A DNA stretch of 64,000 bases from Pezizomycotina sp. ARF18. Lineage: Eukaryota; Ascomycota. The notes below the pieces were generated by a model, which was given only the letters and a program-made list of their open reading frames with translations, searched no databases and had not been told where the DNA came from. The stretch spans positions 124,001-188,000 of the forward strand of contig AZLU01000020.1 in assembly GCA_002224055.1 (NCBI GenBank), given 5' to 3'. Position 1 is the stretch's first letter. Every line of letters starts with the position of its first letter. Positions 47,743-59,958 of this stretch are shown here, one piece after another. The position numbers and the translations under genes are program-made.

Positions 47743-49051
47743 CTAGCGCTCAGTAACTTTTATGCTGCTAGAATGGGACATCCCATTGCCATCCCGCACT
47801 AACAAGCTCCTCATCAACCTTTGCGCCGTGTCCTGATTGTTAATGTCAGCGTCCTCATTTTTGGGTTCATTTGTCGTCCTGCAGCTTTCAAGGAACTTGA
47901 AATCTTCTGTCTTAGTATCGTCAAGTTCCACCGGCTTCACCTTTGCCTTCCAAGCATCTTCTGCTCAATCAGCTTGTGCCTGCTGGTTATCAAAGTCGGC
48001 AAAAAGATCACTACTTTCATCGTCCTCGTTTTTCGGCTCCACCCTGCTACTTTCCGCAATATCTCGAGACTCGGATTCTTCAGGCTCTTGCCCTTGTTCC
48101 ACCTCGGTTTGTATAGGTATGATTGGAACCGCCCTGTTGGAAAAGGCTGTGGACCCGGCACCGCTTTCCCGGTTTGCAGCTTGGAATATTTCATCGCATT
48201 TTTGTACGTGGATTCTTTAGAGCGGCGATTCTCCTTCATCCAGGAATCCTTGCCTTCACCCGCAGCGCTCTCTCGAAAGCCCCCACCCTTTTGATCTCAA
48301 CGATGGCAAGACTCTTGGCGTGGTCAGTCTCAGCGTTCGCCGGTTGCCCGAAGTTAACCCCGGCGTATTCGAGCTTGTAGCGGTCCCTCAGCCGCCTGTG
48401 CTCCTGAGGTATTCCTCCGCCTGACCGAGCTAGCAGCCCGCATAGCCTCCCCTGCGAACACATTCCAGCAAATATTAAATCTTATATCGACTCGAACCAG
48501 GAAGTAATTAATCTCGTAAGCGAGGTCCCGGATCTTTGCCACGCCCGAGGACCAGCCGTCGATCTCGCTCGCGTCGGTGAACCTGGACCGCAGCCTGCAG
48601 TACTCGTCGAAGTTGCGTTCCAAAAGGAAATCGAGCGTCGCAAGCTGGCTTTCGTACTCCCAGAGCGCCGCGCGGTCTTCCATGACGCGCTCCGGGCTGT
48701 CGTTCGGGTTGCACTTTGACCGACCGTTGCCGCGGTATACGTACTTTTCGAGGATGGCTTCGGCAGCCCGGACTATGTTTTCCGCGGCTTCGATGTGCGC
48801 GTTGAGTACTTGGAAGTTATTGACGACCAACATTGCACCTTCGCTGTTAAGCCTGTCGGCGGCGCTGGTCTCCCAGTCCGCCGGCGGGCGGCCCTAGGAC
48901 GCGCTCAGGACTGGCTTGAGGAGTTGGTACGGCGACGTCGGTCACGGTTCCTTTTGGAAAGATATTACCCGCGAGACAAAGGCGGGAGCTGGCCGAGTAT
49001 GATTCCAACAGCTACCAATAATACGCATGGAGGGTAATTGAATGTGACCAT
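47743..49051 (-). CDS. Secreted protein of unknown family, tandem paralogue B with acidic tail
   Basis: The start at 49051 gives MVTFNYPPCVLLVAVGIILG, a plausible signal peptide, then after frame changes ADWETSAADRLNSEGAMLV, NFQVLNAHIEAAENIVRAAE and AILEKYVYRGNGRSKCNPND. RAALWEYESQLATLDFLLER, YCRLRSRFTDASEIDGWSS and LVRVDIRFNICWNVFAGEAM follow, and then YKLEYAGVNFGQPANAETD. This order matches paralogue A. Unlike A, it continues with about 150 extra residues: EKSTYKNAMKY-like, then an acidic stretch with EPEESESRDIAESS and KNEDDESSDLFADFD, ending MSHSSSIKVTER. Spacing to A's start is about 430 nt with the same orientation. Function unknown. The acidic tail could be a separate gene wrongly joined, but no start is seen between them. 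Confidence 0.5.
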
Positions 49052-50073
49052 CTTTTAGCCTAGATCCAGCAGAGGCTTAGGCTGACGGAATCAAAAGCTC
49101 TGCTGTGGCCGCTAAATTGCTCCCAGGAAGCCGGCGACTTAAGAGATTTCGCAAGACTCGAGAACTGAGATCGATCTGGCGACCAAAGGTTCTCTACTAG
49201 TGCAATTTAGTCACACCTGTTCTGCGACAGCGCAGGGGATCATGATGAGCTCGTCGGGTATTTAATACCCCTGTTTTTTTTTGCGAGAAAGAATCTTCAC
49301 GTCATAGGTATCGATTGCATTTCATCTTCACGCCAAAATGCAGTACGTGTTTCACGTCTCGAATAGCGATGTTTCTCAAATTTTCTCGTCCTCTTAAGTC
49401 TAGAACATTTGAAATGTTTCAAGCTACTAGATTTCGTAATACAGTGTGATAGCCCTAACCTTCCAACAAGCCGGACTCGAATCAAAATGTCTCTCGTGAG
49501 ACAAGATGGTGCCATCCACAACGCGGCCACACTAAGTCATTCCCGCTAATATCTCCTCTCCATCCATGGAAGGTGTGTGTGTGTGTGTGTGTTTAAATAT
49601 TTATATTTTCTATCTAAATATGATTATTGCATCGTCCTTAGCATCTTTTTATGCTGACGGTTAGAACCATGAAGCAGATGCTCGAGCGATTCAAATCCTC
49701 TCTCAGTAAGCGTATCATCATGATGAGCCATCTCCCTTGGAAGTCAAGCGCTGAAGTTCATTGAACCGCGCCAACATCGTCGCGCAGATGGTGCACTCGA
49801 TTGTGAAATACCATGATATCCCTTGATTTTGGTGGATATCTCTAGCCTCCATTGACCAGGAACGATGACGCCACTGTGCATGTATATACGGAAATAACTG
49901 CGACAAAGACCGTTAAGCTCGGTATAATGTGACGAGTTAATGAGATCCCGATCCCTCTAAGCTGGATCTTAGTCCACAAATTTTTTTTTTTCAAGCTTTA
50001 AAATCTAGTACCACGACCTTTCCAGATACCTTCTTTCCGCGTTATCTAATACATAGTAATGGCATAGTATATC

Positions 50074-50106
<33 letters not shown>

Positions 50107-51063
50107 TCTAATAAGCTAATAGCAGGCTGCATTCCAGATTCACGCCTTAAGTAACTTGAACATATTGCGACGTACTACTGCACAACTAGAGAGGGTTTAA
50201 GGCGCCTGCCAGTGGCACGACGATGTCTAAATAGAAACAGACGCTCCTTACTAGTACATATCTAGATTATGTACGGCGCGATCGCGAGGTGCCAGGCGCA
50301 TATGTTTCAACCAGGAGCTTCCACGATCCAATTGGATCGGCTTGAGTCGTAGGGAGGTGTTTCTAAATTCTCGTCAGCTCCGCGCCGAGACGGATATGGG
50401 ATACGGATGGATCTCTCGCGAACAGACAGCTCCGATCAATCGGAAATGTAACTTCCATGATGCCCAGTAAATATTTTAGGAGTGGCACATCCTCGGGCCA
50501 GGGATAAGCCATAATCAATGATACCAACTGCCATTTCCCGGCCACGTAACGCATAATGGAGTAACCAGCGGCTGTCAATGCTCGTCAATGTCTGGATCTC
50601 TGGCTGGGGCTGATTTATATCGAGATATTTTTTCCAGGTTTGAGCTGCGCTTGAAAGCCTAAAGGCATGGAAGAATTAGCGGATTTTCCTTCAAGCTTCC
50701 TATTAGGCTCCTGACTCATCAAATAACTCGTGGACAGCGAACAAGAAGGTAGCTAGCTTGGTCGGCCCTGTTAATATTAACCAGCATTATTCCGATTATT
50801 TCCACCGTTTTTATTTATTTATTTTTTTCTTTTTTTTTTATCTCCAACTGACGTCGACACTGGCAACCTTGTATTTGGACAGATCACTTAAGGGAGCTGG
50901 GCTCCTTCAATTCTCTTCACCCCCTTAAATACTTAATTTCCCCGTTTTCGAAGGATCCATAACCTTTTATAGTATTATCGTCATCTCCGACCGTTTGAAA
51001 ACTTTTCAGCAGGACTCAAAGTAAAGGTCAAATCATCATCACACATTAAACCTTCGAAAAATC
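49052..51063. other. Intergenic, no recognisable gene
   Basis: Holds a GT repeat (49573-49592), poly-T tracts near 49981 and at about 50078-50103, and a tRNA-like B-box near 49470 (minus sense) that lacks a pairing T-stem. No coding signal. Confidence 0.55.
49573..49592. repeat. GT microsatellite
   Basis: Ten GT units, intergenic. Confidence 0.85.
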
Positions 51064-52051
51064 ATGGCGCAAAAGCTACCCTGGATCTGCTAATCCACGT
51101 CATCGAGAGCCTCATCGACGATGAGGTGGAATCGCGAGTGGCCCTCAGAGCCTCGCACCCGGTCACGAAAACACTGCACTCGCTCGCCCTCGTCTCCAAG
51201 GACATCAGCCACTACGCCGTAAAGCTGCTCTACTCCCACTGCGTGTACATCTCCACGGCGGACAAGCTCGCCTCGCTGAGGAAGACCCTGGACGCGAACG
51301 CGACGAGCGGCCGCGACGACGAGCGGCCGCTGGCGAATTACATCCACTCGATGGCCCTGCACCCGTACCGGGAGGACACAGACCTCTACGAGGAGCTAGA
51401 AGTCACGAACAACGTCGCGGCCGTCCTCACGAGGGTCGCGCCGTCCCTCCGAAGGTTCGTATTCGACGGCCCGCTTCGGAGCGTCTACCCGGACGACGAC
51501 AACGCGGTCCACGTCCGCCCGCAGCTCAACGCCGCGTTCAAGCTCCTCGTCAACGTCGAGGAATTCTGCAGCGTCCGCGACGAGCTCTACCTGAACCTCC
51601 GGGACTGGGCTGGGGGCCAGTCCGGCGAACCCAAGGAGCGCTGGTCTGGACGGAGTGGCCGCGGCTCCGCAGGCTGGCGCTGTACAACGTCTCCCTGGAC
51701 CCGGAACCCTCGAACGTCGACGACATCTGCAGGGTCGAGAGCCTGACCATTTCCTGGCGACCAGGCCGGACGGGAGGGAGTACATAAAGACAACTTTGAA
51801 GGATTCCCCGGACTGAAGTGGGTTGCGGTGCTCGACTGCGAGAACGCCCCTTACAGGCCTTTCCTCCCGCTCGAACCGAACCAGACCGCCAAGAGCAACC
51901 CGAGATTTTCTACATTACTGCGCCGATAAAACTCCGTTACGAAGATGGTGGGGAGGAACGCGGAGAGGACCCCATCAACAGGCTGCAGAAGTGGGTCAGG
52001 GAACACTTCGTCGACGGAACTTTGTGGGACTTGCAAGGGAGGAAGGTCTAA
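51064..52051 (+). CDS. F-box-like protein, GC-rich
   Basis: ATG at 51064 opens MAQK; after a one-base shift the frame reads TLDLLIHVIESLIDD, then LHSLALVSKDISHYAVKLLY and SHCVYISTADKLASLRKTLD. This arrangement (short helix, conserved LxLVSK, LYSxCVYI) is typical of fungal F-box-like proteins. The rest (NYIHSMALHPYREDTDLY, NVAAVLTRVAPSLRRFVFDG, PQLNAAFKLLVNVEEFCSV, WPRLRRLALYNVSLDPEP, ESLTISW, FPGLKWVAVLDC) is a leucine-rich scaffold, ending REHFVDGTLWDLQGRKV with stop near 52049. Third codon positions are strikingly G/C-rich compared with neighbours. A possible SCF ligase substrate receptor; target unknown. Confidence 0.65.
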
Positions 52052-53624
52052 AAATGGCGCGGGGCAGGGGGCGGAAAATCAAGGGGGGGGGGGGGCTTTT
52101 TTCCGTGGCGAATTTTTCTTCTTTTAATCTCTCCGGGCGAACTGTAGCACAAATGCAAATCCATCCGTGGAGAGTGGGCAAAGATGCGCAAGAAAAGACA
52201 TTGAGTGTCTCAGCTATTTATTTTTTTTTTTTTTTTTTTCACTTCAAACTGCTGAGCAATGTGAAATAATTACGATCGCAAAAAAAAATTGGGGCGCCAT
52301 GGGCCATGGGCAGTATGTAGTCTATACTATTCATGGGATCATGTAGCTAAAGTTTGCCGCAGACGTAACCTATCCGACGAAGAGCAAAAAAATTCCGTTT
52401 CTGAACTTGGAAACGAGAGTACGAGATATTGGTGTTGGCCGGGGTTTCTGAACAACGATAATCCCCGATATTCTTCCATCGTACGATGTTTGATCTTCGC
52501 TGACCATCCACCTTTAGTAAAACATTTAAAAAAAAGCCAAAGTTGACGGCCAAGTAAGTGATCGGCCCAGTTCATAATAAATATTTTGGGTAGATAACGG
52601 TGTAAATTTCACCTTTAGCCACTCGACGAAAACATTATTATAAATATTAAAAAAAATTTAAACAAGAATCAGTCATTTTATAAGGGGGGGGACCCTTTAC
52701 TTGGAAAATAATATAAAAAATAGCTATTTGGCGGTTGAGGCGCTGAGGCGCGAAAGTTTAACAGGTGGATAGAGGTTGAGATTTATCATCTACGCTACCT
52801 GGAAAAAAAAAAAAAAAAAAAAAACCATTTATCCAGCCCGGGTTTTAACGTTTTGGGTGGAGAAAACTCCTTTGTCTGGTATGTACACCATGAAAGGGGG
52901 TATCACTTGTGGCGAGGGTCATAATGCCTACAATTGAGATCACCACTGGCACTCGCATGAATGCTTCCGTGACCTGTAGATCAAGTACGAAACGTAGGAT
53001 AATATTTCTTGTTTCTGTATTGACTATCTATCGAGGCGACTACTACTAGTACCGCCGAAGTGCCGAGGACCTTGGGAGCGCTTTTTTCGACGGCCCCGAG
53101 TCGGCGTCCAGATCTAGATCTGCGGAAAATCTTCACGTCCCACAGCAATCATTTCTCACATCGATAAATATGAAAGTAAAAAAAAACACTAGATAAAAAA
53201 AAATAAAAATAAAAATAAAATAAAAATAAAAAAATCCGGTCACTGATTGTCCGGAGCAGGCGCAGTAGATGCCGCCCCCCATCCCCAGATTGTCAAGGTA
53301 ATTTTATAAACCCCGACATGGATCCATGGAGAAGCGAACGACATAAGAGAGGCGAATGCACCGTGACACGCGGCCGCGATCCTGAAGGGGCAGTGGCCCG
53401 GCCCGAATCTGCCTGTAACCCCCGTTTGTTCAAGGGTATAAATACGTTCCTGCGGGAATATTTCAGAGTCATATGATATTTAAATAACCAGAATCTTTTT
53501 CGCAATAATTGATAAAAGGAACGTTTAAGGATTAGCTTCCGAACTGGCACGATTGTTTATCTGAAATATAACTCGGTTGGAGGCTCAGGCTGGAAAACAA
53601 AGATCTTGTGTAACCGAAACCATC
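52052..53624. other. Intergenic; promoter side of the rhodopsin-fold gene
   Basis: Contains a run of thirteen G (52083-52095) just after the F-box-like gene, poly-A at about 52803-52824 and AAAAT repeats at about 53195-53232. A TATA box lies at 53437-53444. No gene seen. Confidence 0.55.
53437..53444 (+). promoter_or_regulatory. TATA box of the rhodopsin-fold gene
   Basis: TATAAATA about 181 nt upstream of the ATG at 53625, right orientation. Confidence 0.45.
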
Positions 53625-54982
53625 ATGACGGTGCGCCAGAAAGACAACGCTTTACTAGCGCCTATACTCGCACCCGTGTGGATTCTTACGATCCTGAGCG
53701 GCGCGATCGTGGCAGCTAGGATATACGTGCGTAAGCGGCTGCTGGTAAATGGCTTCGGACTAGACGATTGTAGGTAGAAGTCCAGATGCTTGCTTATTCC
53801 CCCATATTATCTGAATAATTTTACCATTCAGCCCCGTCGCTTTACGCTAACCTGGGAGTATCTGAATTATTTAGGGATGATAATAGGTTCCATGGCGTGT
53901 TCATTAACCGCATTGGGTTCTATTACAGCTCGTAAGTTCACATACCTTTTATATCGTGGCATGCAGGGAGGCCATTGATTTTGTAATAGACACGACTAAA
54001 ATGCGCGAAAGTGCTCTTCGTGGGATCAGACGATTTCGTATACTTGCGGGCTGACCAAGCCAGTATCGGTAAGTCCGTCTGGTTCCGCGCGGGCTAAACC
54101 CCCGGCCACGGAGATTTTATTTCTTGAAGCTTCTGACATGCCGTGTTGCTAACATTTCCTCGTCGCTCATGATTCTGTTCCGAGTCAAATCTAGCGCTAT
54201 ATCCCCTCGCCGACTTCTTCACCAGGATGTCTTTGTTAGTCTCCTACCTGAGGATCACACCGAAGACCTGCCGCCACCTGCGACGAACGGCGGTCTTCCT
54301 CTTCGGCTATTCAGTCATGGCGGCCGTTTCCACTCTGGTCATGTCCATAGCCCCCTGCTGGCCGCCTCATTTCTTAAGCTTTGTGAGGTACTACACAAGC
54401 ACCATGGATGGAACGCTCGGGAAGTGGAGCTACACTTGCTGGCGGCCCGCTACTCTGATACTGGTGGTGGAGATCATAGGTAACCGTGACCCCATGAACT
54501 CGAAACGCGTTACTAATAAGGAGTATACAACTATCTGTGACTTTTGGGTTATTCGGATTGTCCTTTCGACTTAACCTTTTATACTGCCAGCTGAGTACTA
54601 ACGTGGGACAAATTCCAAGATCTCTTTTCCAACGTGGTCATATTCTCGCTTCCGTTCATCCTCCTTCGGCGAGCGTGAGTGAAAAAAGTCCACTGATAAT
54701 ATGTCATGATTTATGTACAAAGTAGAAACTTCGAATAATACTGACTTTTTCGAGTAGAAATATCAGCAAGGACCAGCGGCGAACGCTTTACCTTTTATTC
54801 GCTTTCGGAGCAGTGTAAGTGCAAAACCACCCTAATCCCTATATGCTTACGCCTCTAAACGTTTAACTGAATTATCATCGCTCCTTAGCGTTATACTCCT
54901 AGGAGCGCTCCGCATACCGTGGATCATCAGCTATTCCACGCCCGAGGATATCGGCCACGCAGGTATATGTGAGTCTAAACTA

Positions 54983-55020
<38 letters not shown>

Positions 55021-55385
55021 CAGAGCAAATTGCTAATTTTTGAGCTCTCTCTCTTTTTTTCGTATCCTACCCTGTTATAGCCGGTATTTGCATTATCGCA
55101 GACCTGCAAGCGGCCGAAGCGAACTGCATGGTACTGAACGCCTGCATCCCCGTACTGCGGCCCCTCGCTAGGAAATTCCGGTCAAGGGCCCGGGAATCAG
55201 AGAGCACATGCACCCTGGATCCGATGACAGCGGATGTCGAGCGGGTTCTCCACGATGGCGTGGTCGATGTGTCCCACAGTGCGGACCGGCACGATCATGG
55301 CGCGACGGTAGTGCAAGAGGGCAACGTTAGGCTTGGTGATCTAAATCAAGAGACTTGTCGATCTTGTGAGGTCGGCCGTGAATGA
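53625..55385 (+). CDS. Fungal rhodopsin-fold integral membrane protein (PTH11-like)
   Basis: Seven-helix membrane protein of the Pezizomycotina rhodopsin-domain family; some members act in surface sensing, most are uncharacterised. ATG 53625 gives MTVRQKDNALLAPILAPVW, then ILTILSGAIVAARIYVRKRL with NGFGLDD, the family's first helix and loop. Later pieces: MIIGSMACSLTALG, RMSLLVSYLRITPK, FLFGYSVMAAVSTLVMSIAP, the block DKFQDLFSNVVIFSLPFILL RR, KDQRRTLYLLFAFGA, VILLGALRIPWIISY and NCMVLNACIPVLRPLARKF. Introns are short; one at about 54968-55079 carries a long poly-A. The hydrophilic tail ends ...QETCRSCEVGRE, stop near 55383. Frame changes occur around helices two and three. The assignment rests on order and spacing of helices and the GFGLDD motif. 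Confidence 0.75.
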
Positions 55386-55894
55386 GATAAGCGGTACATG
55401 AGGTTTATGCTTATCAGTGACCTTGGTCTATAGATTTTCCTTTCTGTAAATACTCAAAACACCATGAACATATTTGCATATAATATGACAAAAAAACCTT
55501 TAATGGGTTTTGTTTATCGAGTCTATGGCCTGAGCCGGCGATTTGAAATGTTTCATACCTGTTATCCCTAATTCTCAAAACCATGGGCCAATCGTGTTTC
55601 TTTAAGACGTTTGTAAATCTAAGATTCTGAACTGCAATCGCGGTGTATACACTATTTCCATGGTAATCGTGTAAATTATACCATAGGTTCGTTATTAACT
55701 ATTACTATTGTTACGAGCGTTTAGGAAACCATAATTGTGATATTACCCAAAAAAAACTTTTCGCCGTTAAAAAGACACCATTACTTTTCCCGGCCAAAGA
55801 CTCATGCCATCTTCCCTAATAATTAAATAGACGGATCATGATATAGATAAACATATAAAGTGAAGAACGAGAGAAACCTTGCTGAGTGCCTGTT

Positions 55895-55985
55895 GGTTAC
55901 TTGTTGGCCGCCTTTTTGTTACCTGCTGGCCACCTTTCCCTGTTCACCTCCTATTCACCTCTTATTCACCTCTTATTCACCTCTG
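55895..55985. repeat. Two adjacent minisatellites
   Basis: A roughly 22-bp unit (GTTACTTGTTGGCCGCC, then GTTACCTGCTGGCCACC) is followed by an 11-bp unit TTATTCACCTC in about three copies. Lies just 3' of the esterase gene (minus strand). Confidence 0.7.
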
Positions 55986-56030
55986 TCCGCCCTCTTCACC
56001 TTCTCCCAGTCACCTCCCTACCTCCTCTCC

Positions 56031-57904
<1,874 letters not shown>

Positions 57905-59958
57905 ATTGCTGAAGAATTGTAACGGCAGCTGGGTTTCAGAGAAACAGTGGTTCAAGCTAATACCATCTTCATAAGAGAGAAAAGCACTCCTCGGGGGATA
58001 TCCCTCAGGTTTTATTGCCGCCGGCCCACGGCTCTATCGTCATCAAATGTCTATTATAGACGAGTGGGTGGGTGATATTACACCTATTCTCTGGCTAAGC
58101 TTTTGTGCAAAAAAGAAAAAAAAATGATCTTCATTTAAAATCTGCAGCGCAGGGCGAGTGGGAATAGTCTCCACAGTTCAATTTTAATTTCCAGGGGAAA
58201 TGATCCGGCGTCCGTCGTACACTTTGTACAACACTTGTAGCCTGCCTAACAATTAGCGCTACGGGATACAAGATTTTGTTCTACAGGATCTTTTTCTTCA
58301 CCATGGATCCCCCACAAAAGGTGGCTGGCAAAGTTAGCCAGAATCATGGATCGCGCCGGAGCGGCAGTCTTCATTTAAGTACCCCCCAAACTCGAACGAC
58401 TTCTGAACGCACTTCGTTATAACTAGCTGTTTTCCCCAATGCACAGTTAACCCGTAGCGCCGGCAGAGCAGAACAAGAAAGATTCCCCCCAACTTGACGA
58501 ATTTTAAATGCCGATCAGAGCTTGGAAGTCAATGCCTGTCAGTGGAGAATTTGCGAGACCTGTCTCAATGCAAAGTAGCGAAGAGGAAGCTCTCCACACT
58601 CTCTTTACGGCTATTTTTCCGGCTTGGGTGAGAGATTTACACGAATTGCAGTCCAGTCAAGGATGCGGGTTTTTTTATTCATTCATTCATTTCGTGTCCC
58701 CAGACACAGACACAATTCTAGCCAGGGTGGGTATAACTCTTGTAAACCTTTTGACCAGTGCGGTATAGCTGTATTCTCGTATTACATACTCTTCATTGGA
58801 TCGACTTTCCAGAATCATGATAGGCGTTTTGTTTATAGATCAGCCTCTTCTCTCTTCTCAAATCGACGCACCGTTTCGCCGTTAGTTAACATCCTTTTAG
58901 GGAAGGCGTTCGCATTTTCTAAGAATGTGCTACATAATTAAAGCATGAGAGGAAGTGCAGACAAGATTCAAGGGCCGACAATTCGTTTTGCCTCGATAAC
59001 GCCACAAGATCGAGAGAAATGACGCGAGACGCGGTGCCATGAAATACTTATCTGGATTGGAGCAGTTCCATTGACGACAATAAGCCCGATACTAGCAAAC
59101 TACAAACAAGCTCTCCTCATGTTAACTTAACAATTATAGTCTTATTGATTTCGGTACCGGTTTCGGCTGACAAGCTCTCTACCCTTGTTATAGAGAGGGG
59201 TCGGGGGCATTTCCCACTTAATAGGCGTTGCCGGCCTATCTGCCAGCGAGATTTAACTGACCACTTTCATAACCTCGTGATACTCTCAAGGCTCGGTTGT
59301 AAATAACACTGTAATTATAAGAATATACGAATATACTGGGTATCCCTTCATAGATTGCCGTCAAGGCTCGAGATAGCAAGGCAGGGATTTTACGAGGCAG
59401 TATTATCTTATCTAGACTACATCGTCGAGAGTGTTCACGGATCCTTGCGTCACGGTGCTGCTGCTGCCATGACTTGGTAAGACTAGGATGGTTAACGATA
59501 GCATCGATATCAGACGCACGTCAACATCGTCAAGTCTCAATATAACAACCAGTCGAGATGCTACAAAGAACAATCTTTCTGTGATAAATACCGCACGGGA
59601 ACAACGCAGCTTCATCCTCGGGCCCGAAGAAAGGTTTTACTTTTTTTTGCATCGTGTCGTTATGGCGTCGCAGATCTGACCTGTTCTCGCCAGCTTGAAC
59701 AGGCATGGATCTCACTCGATTAAGCCGAGGCTATTCCCGTCTCCCCGCATTTTAAGCCATCTTGACGGAGTACACGGATGATACGGCACGTCAGGGCAAA
59801 AAAATATATCAGATAGTATTTAAGTATCAGTTAGAATGTAAACCAGGAGAGAGCTCGTGGGGTTCATCGACTTCATTCGCTTCGATCTCTCCTACTTCTT
59901 TCGTTTCTCTTAGTATCAGCTTTCAACTCGATCGACCTCAGGTAGCATCTAGGTGACA
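57905..59958. other. Divergent intergenic region, no gene seen
   Basis: Lies between two divergently oriented genes (esterase - and acyl-CoA synthetase +), so both promoters should be here. Frames such as 58508-58768 have no features. Confidence 0.55.

Noticed and set aside
49455-49545. tRNA-like segment on the minus strand with GATTCGAGTCC and a nearby TGTCTC-ACGA-GAGACA hairpin
   Set aside because: The B-box matches but the flanking bases cannot form a T-stem, and no acceptor stem or normal anticodon arm could be folded.
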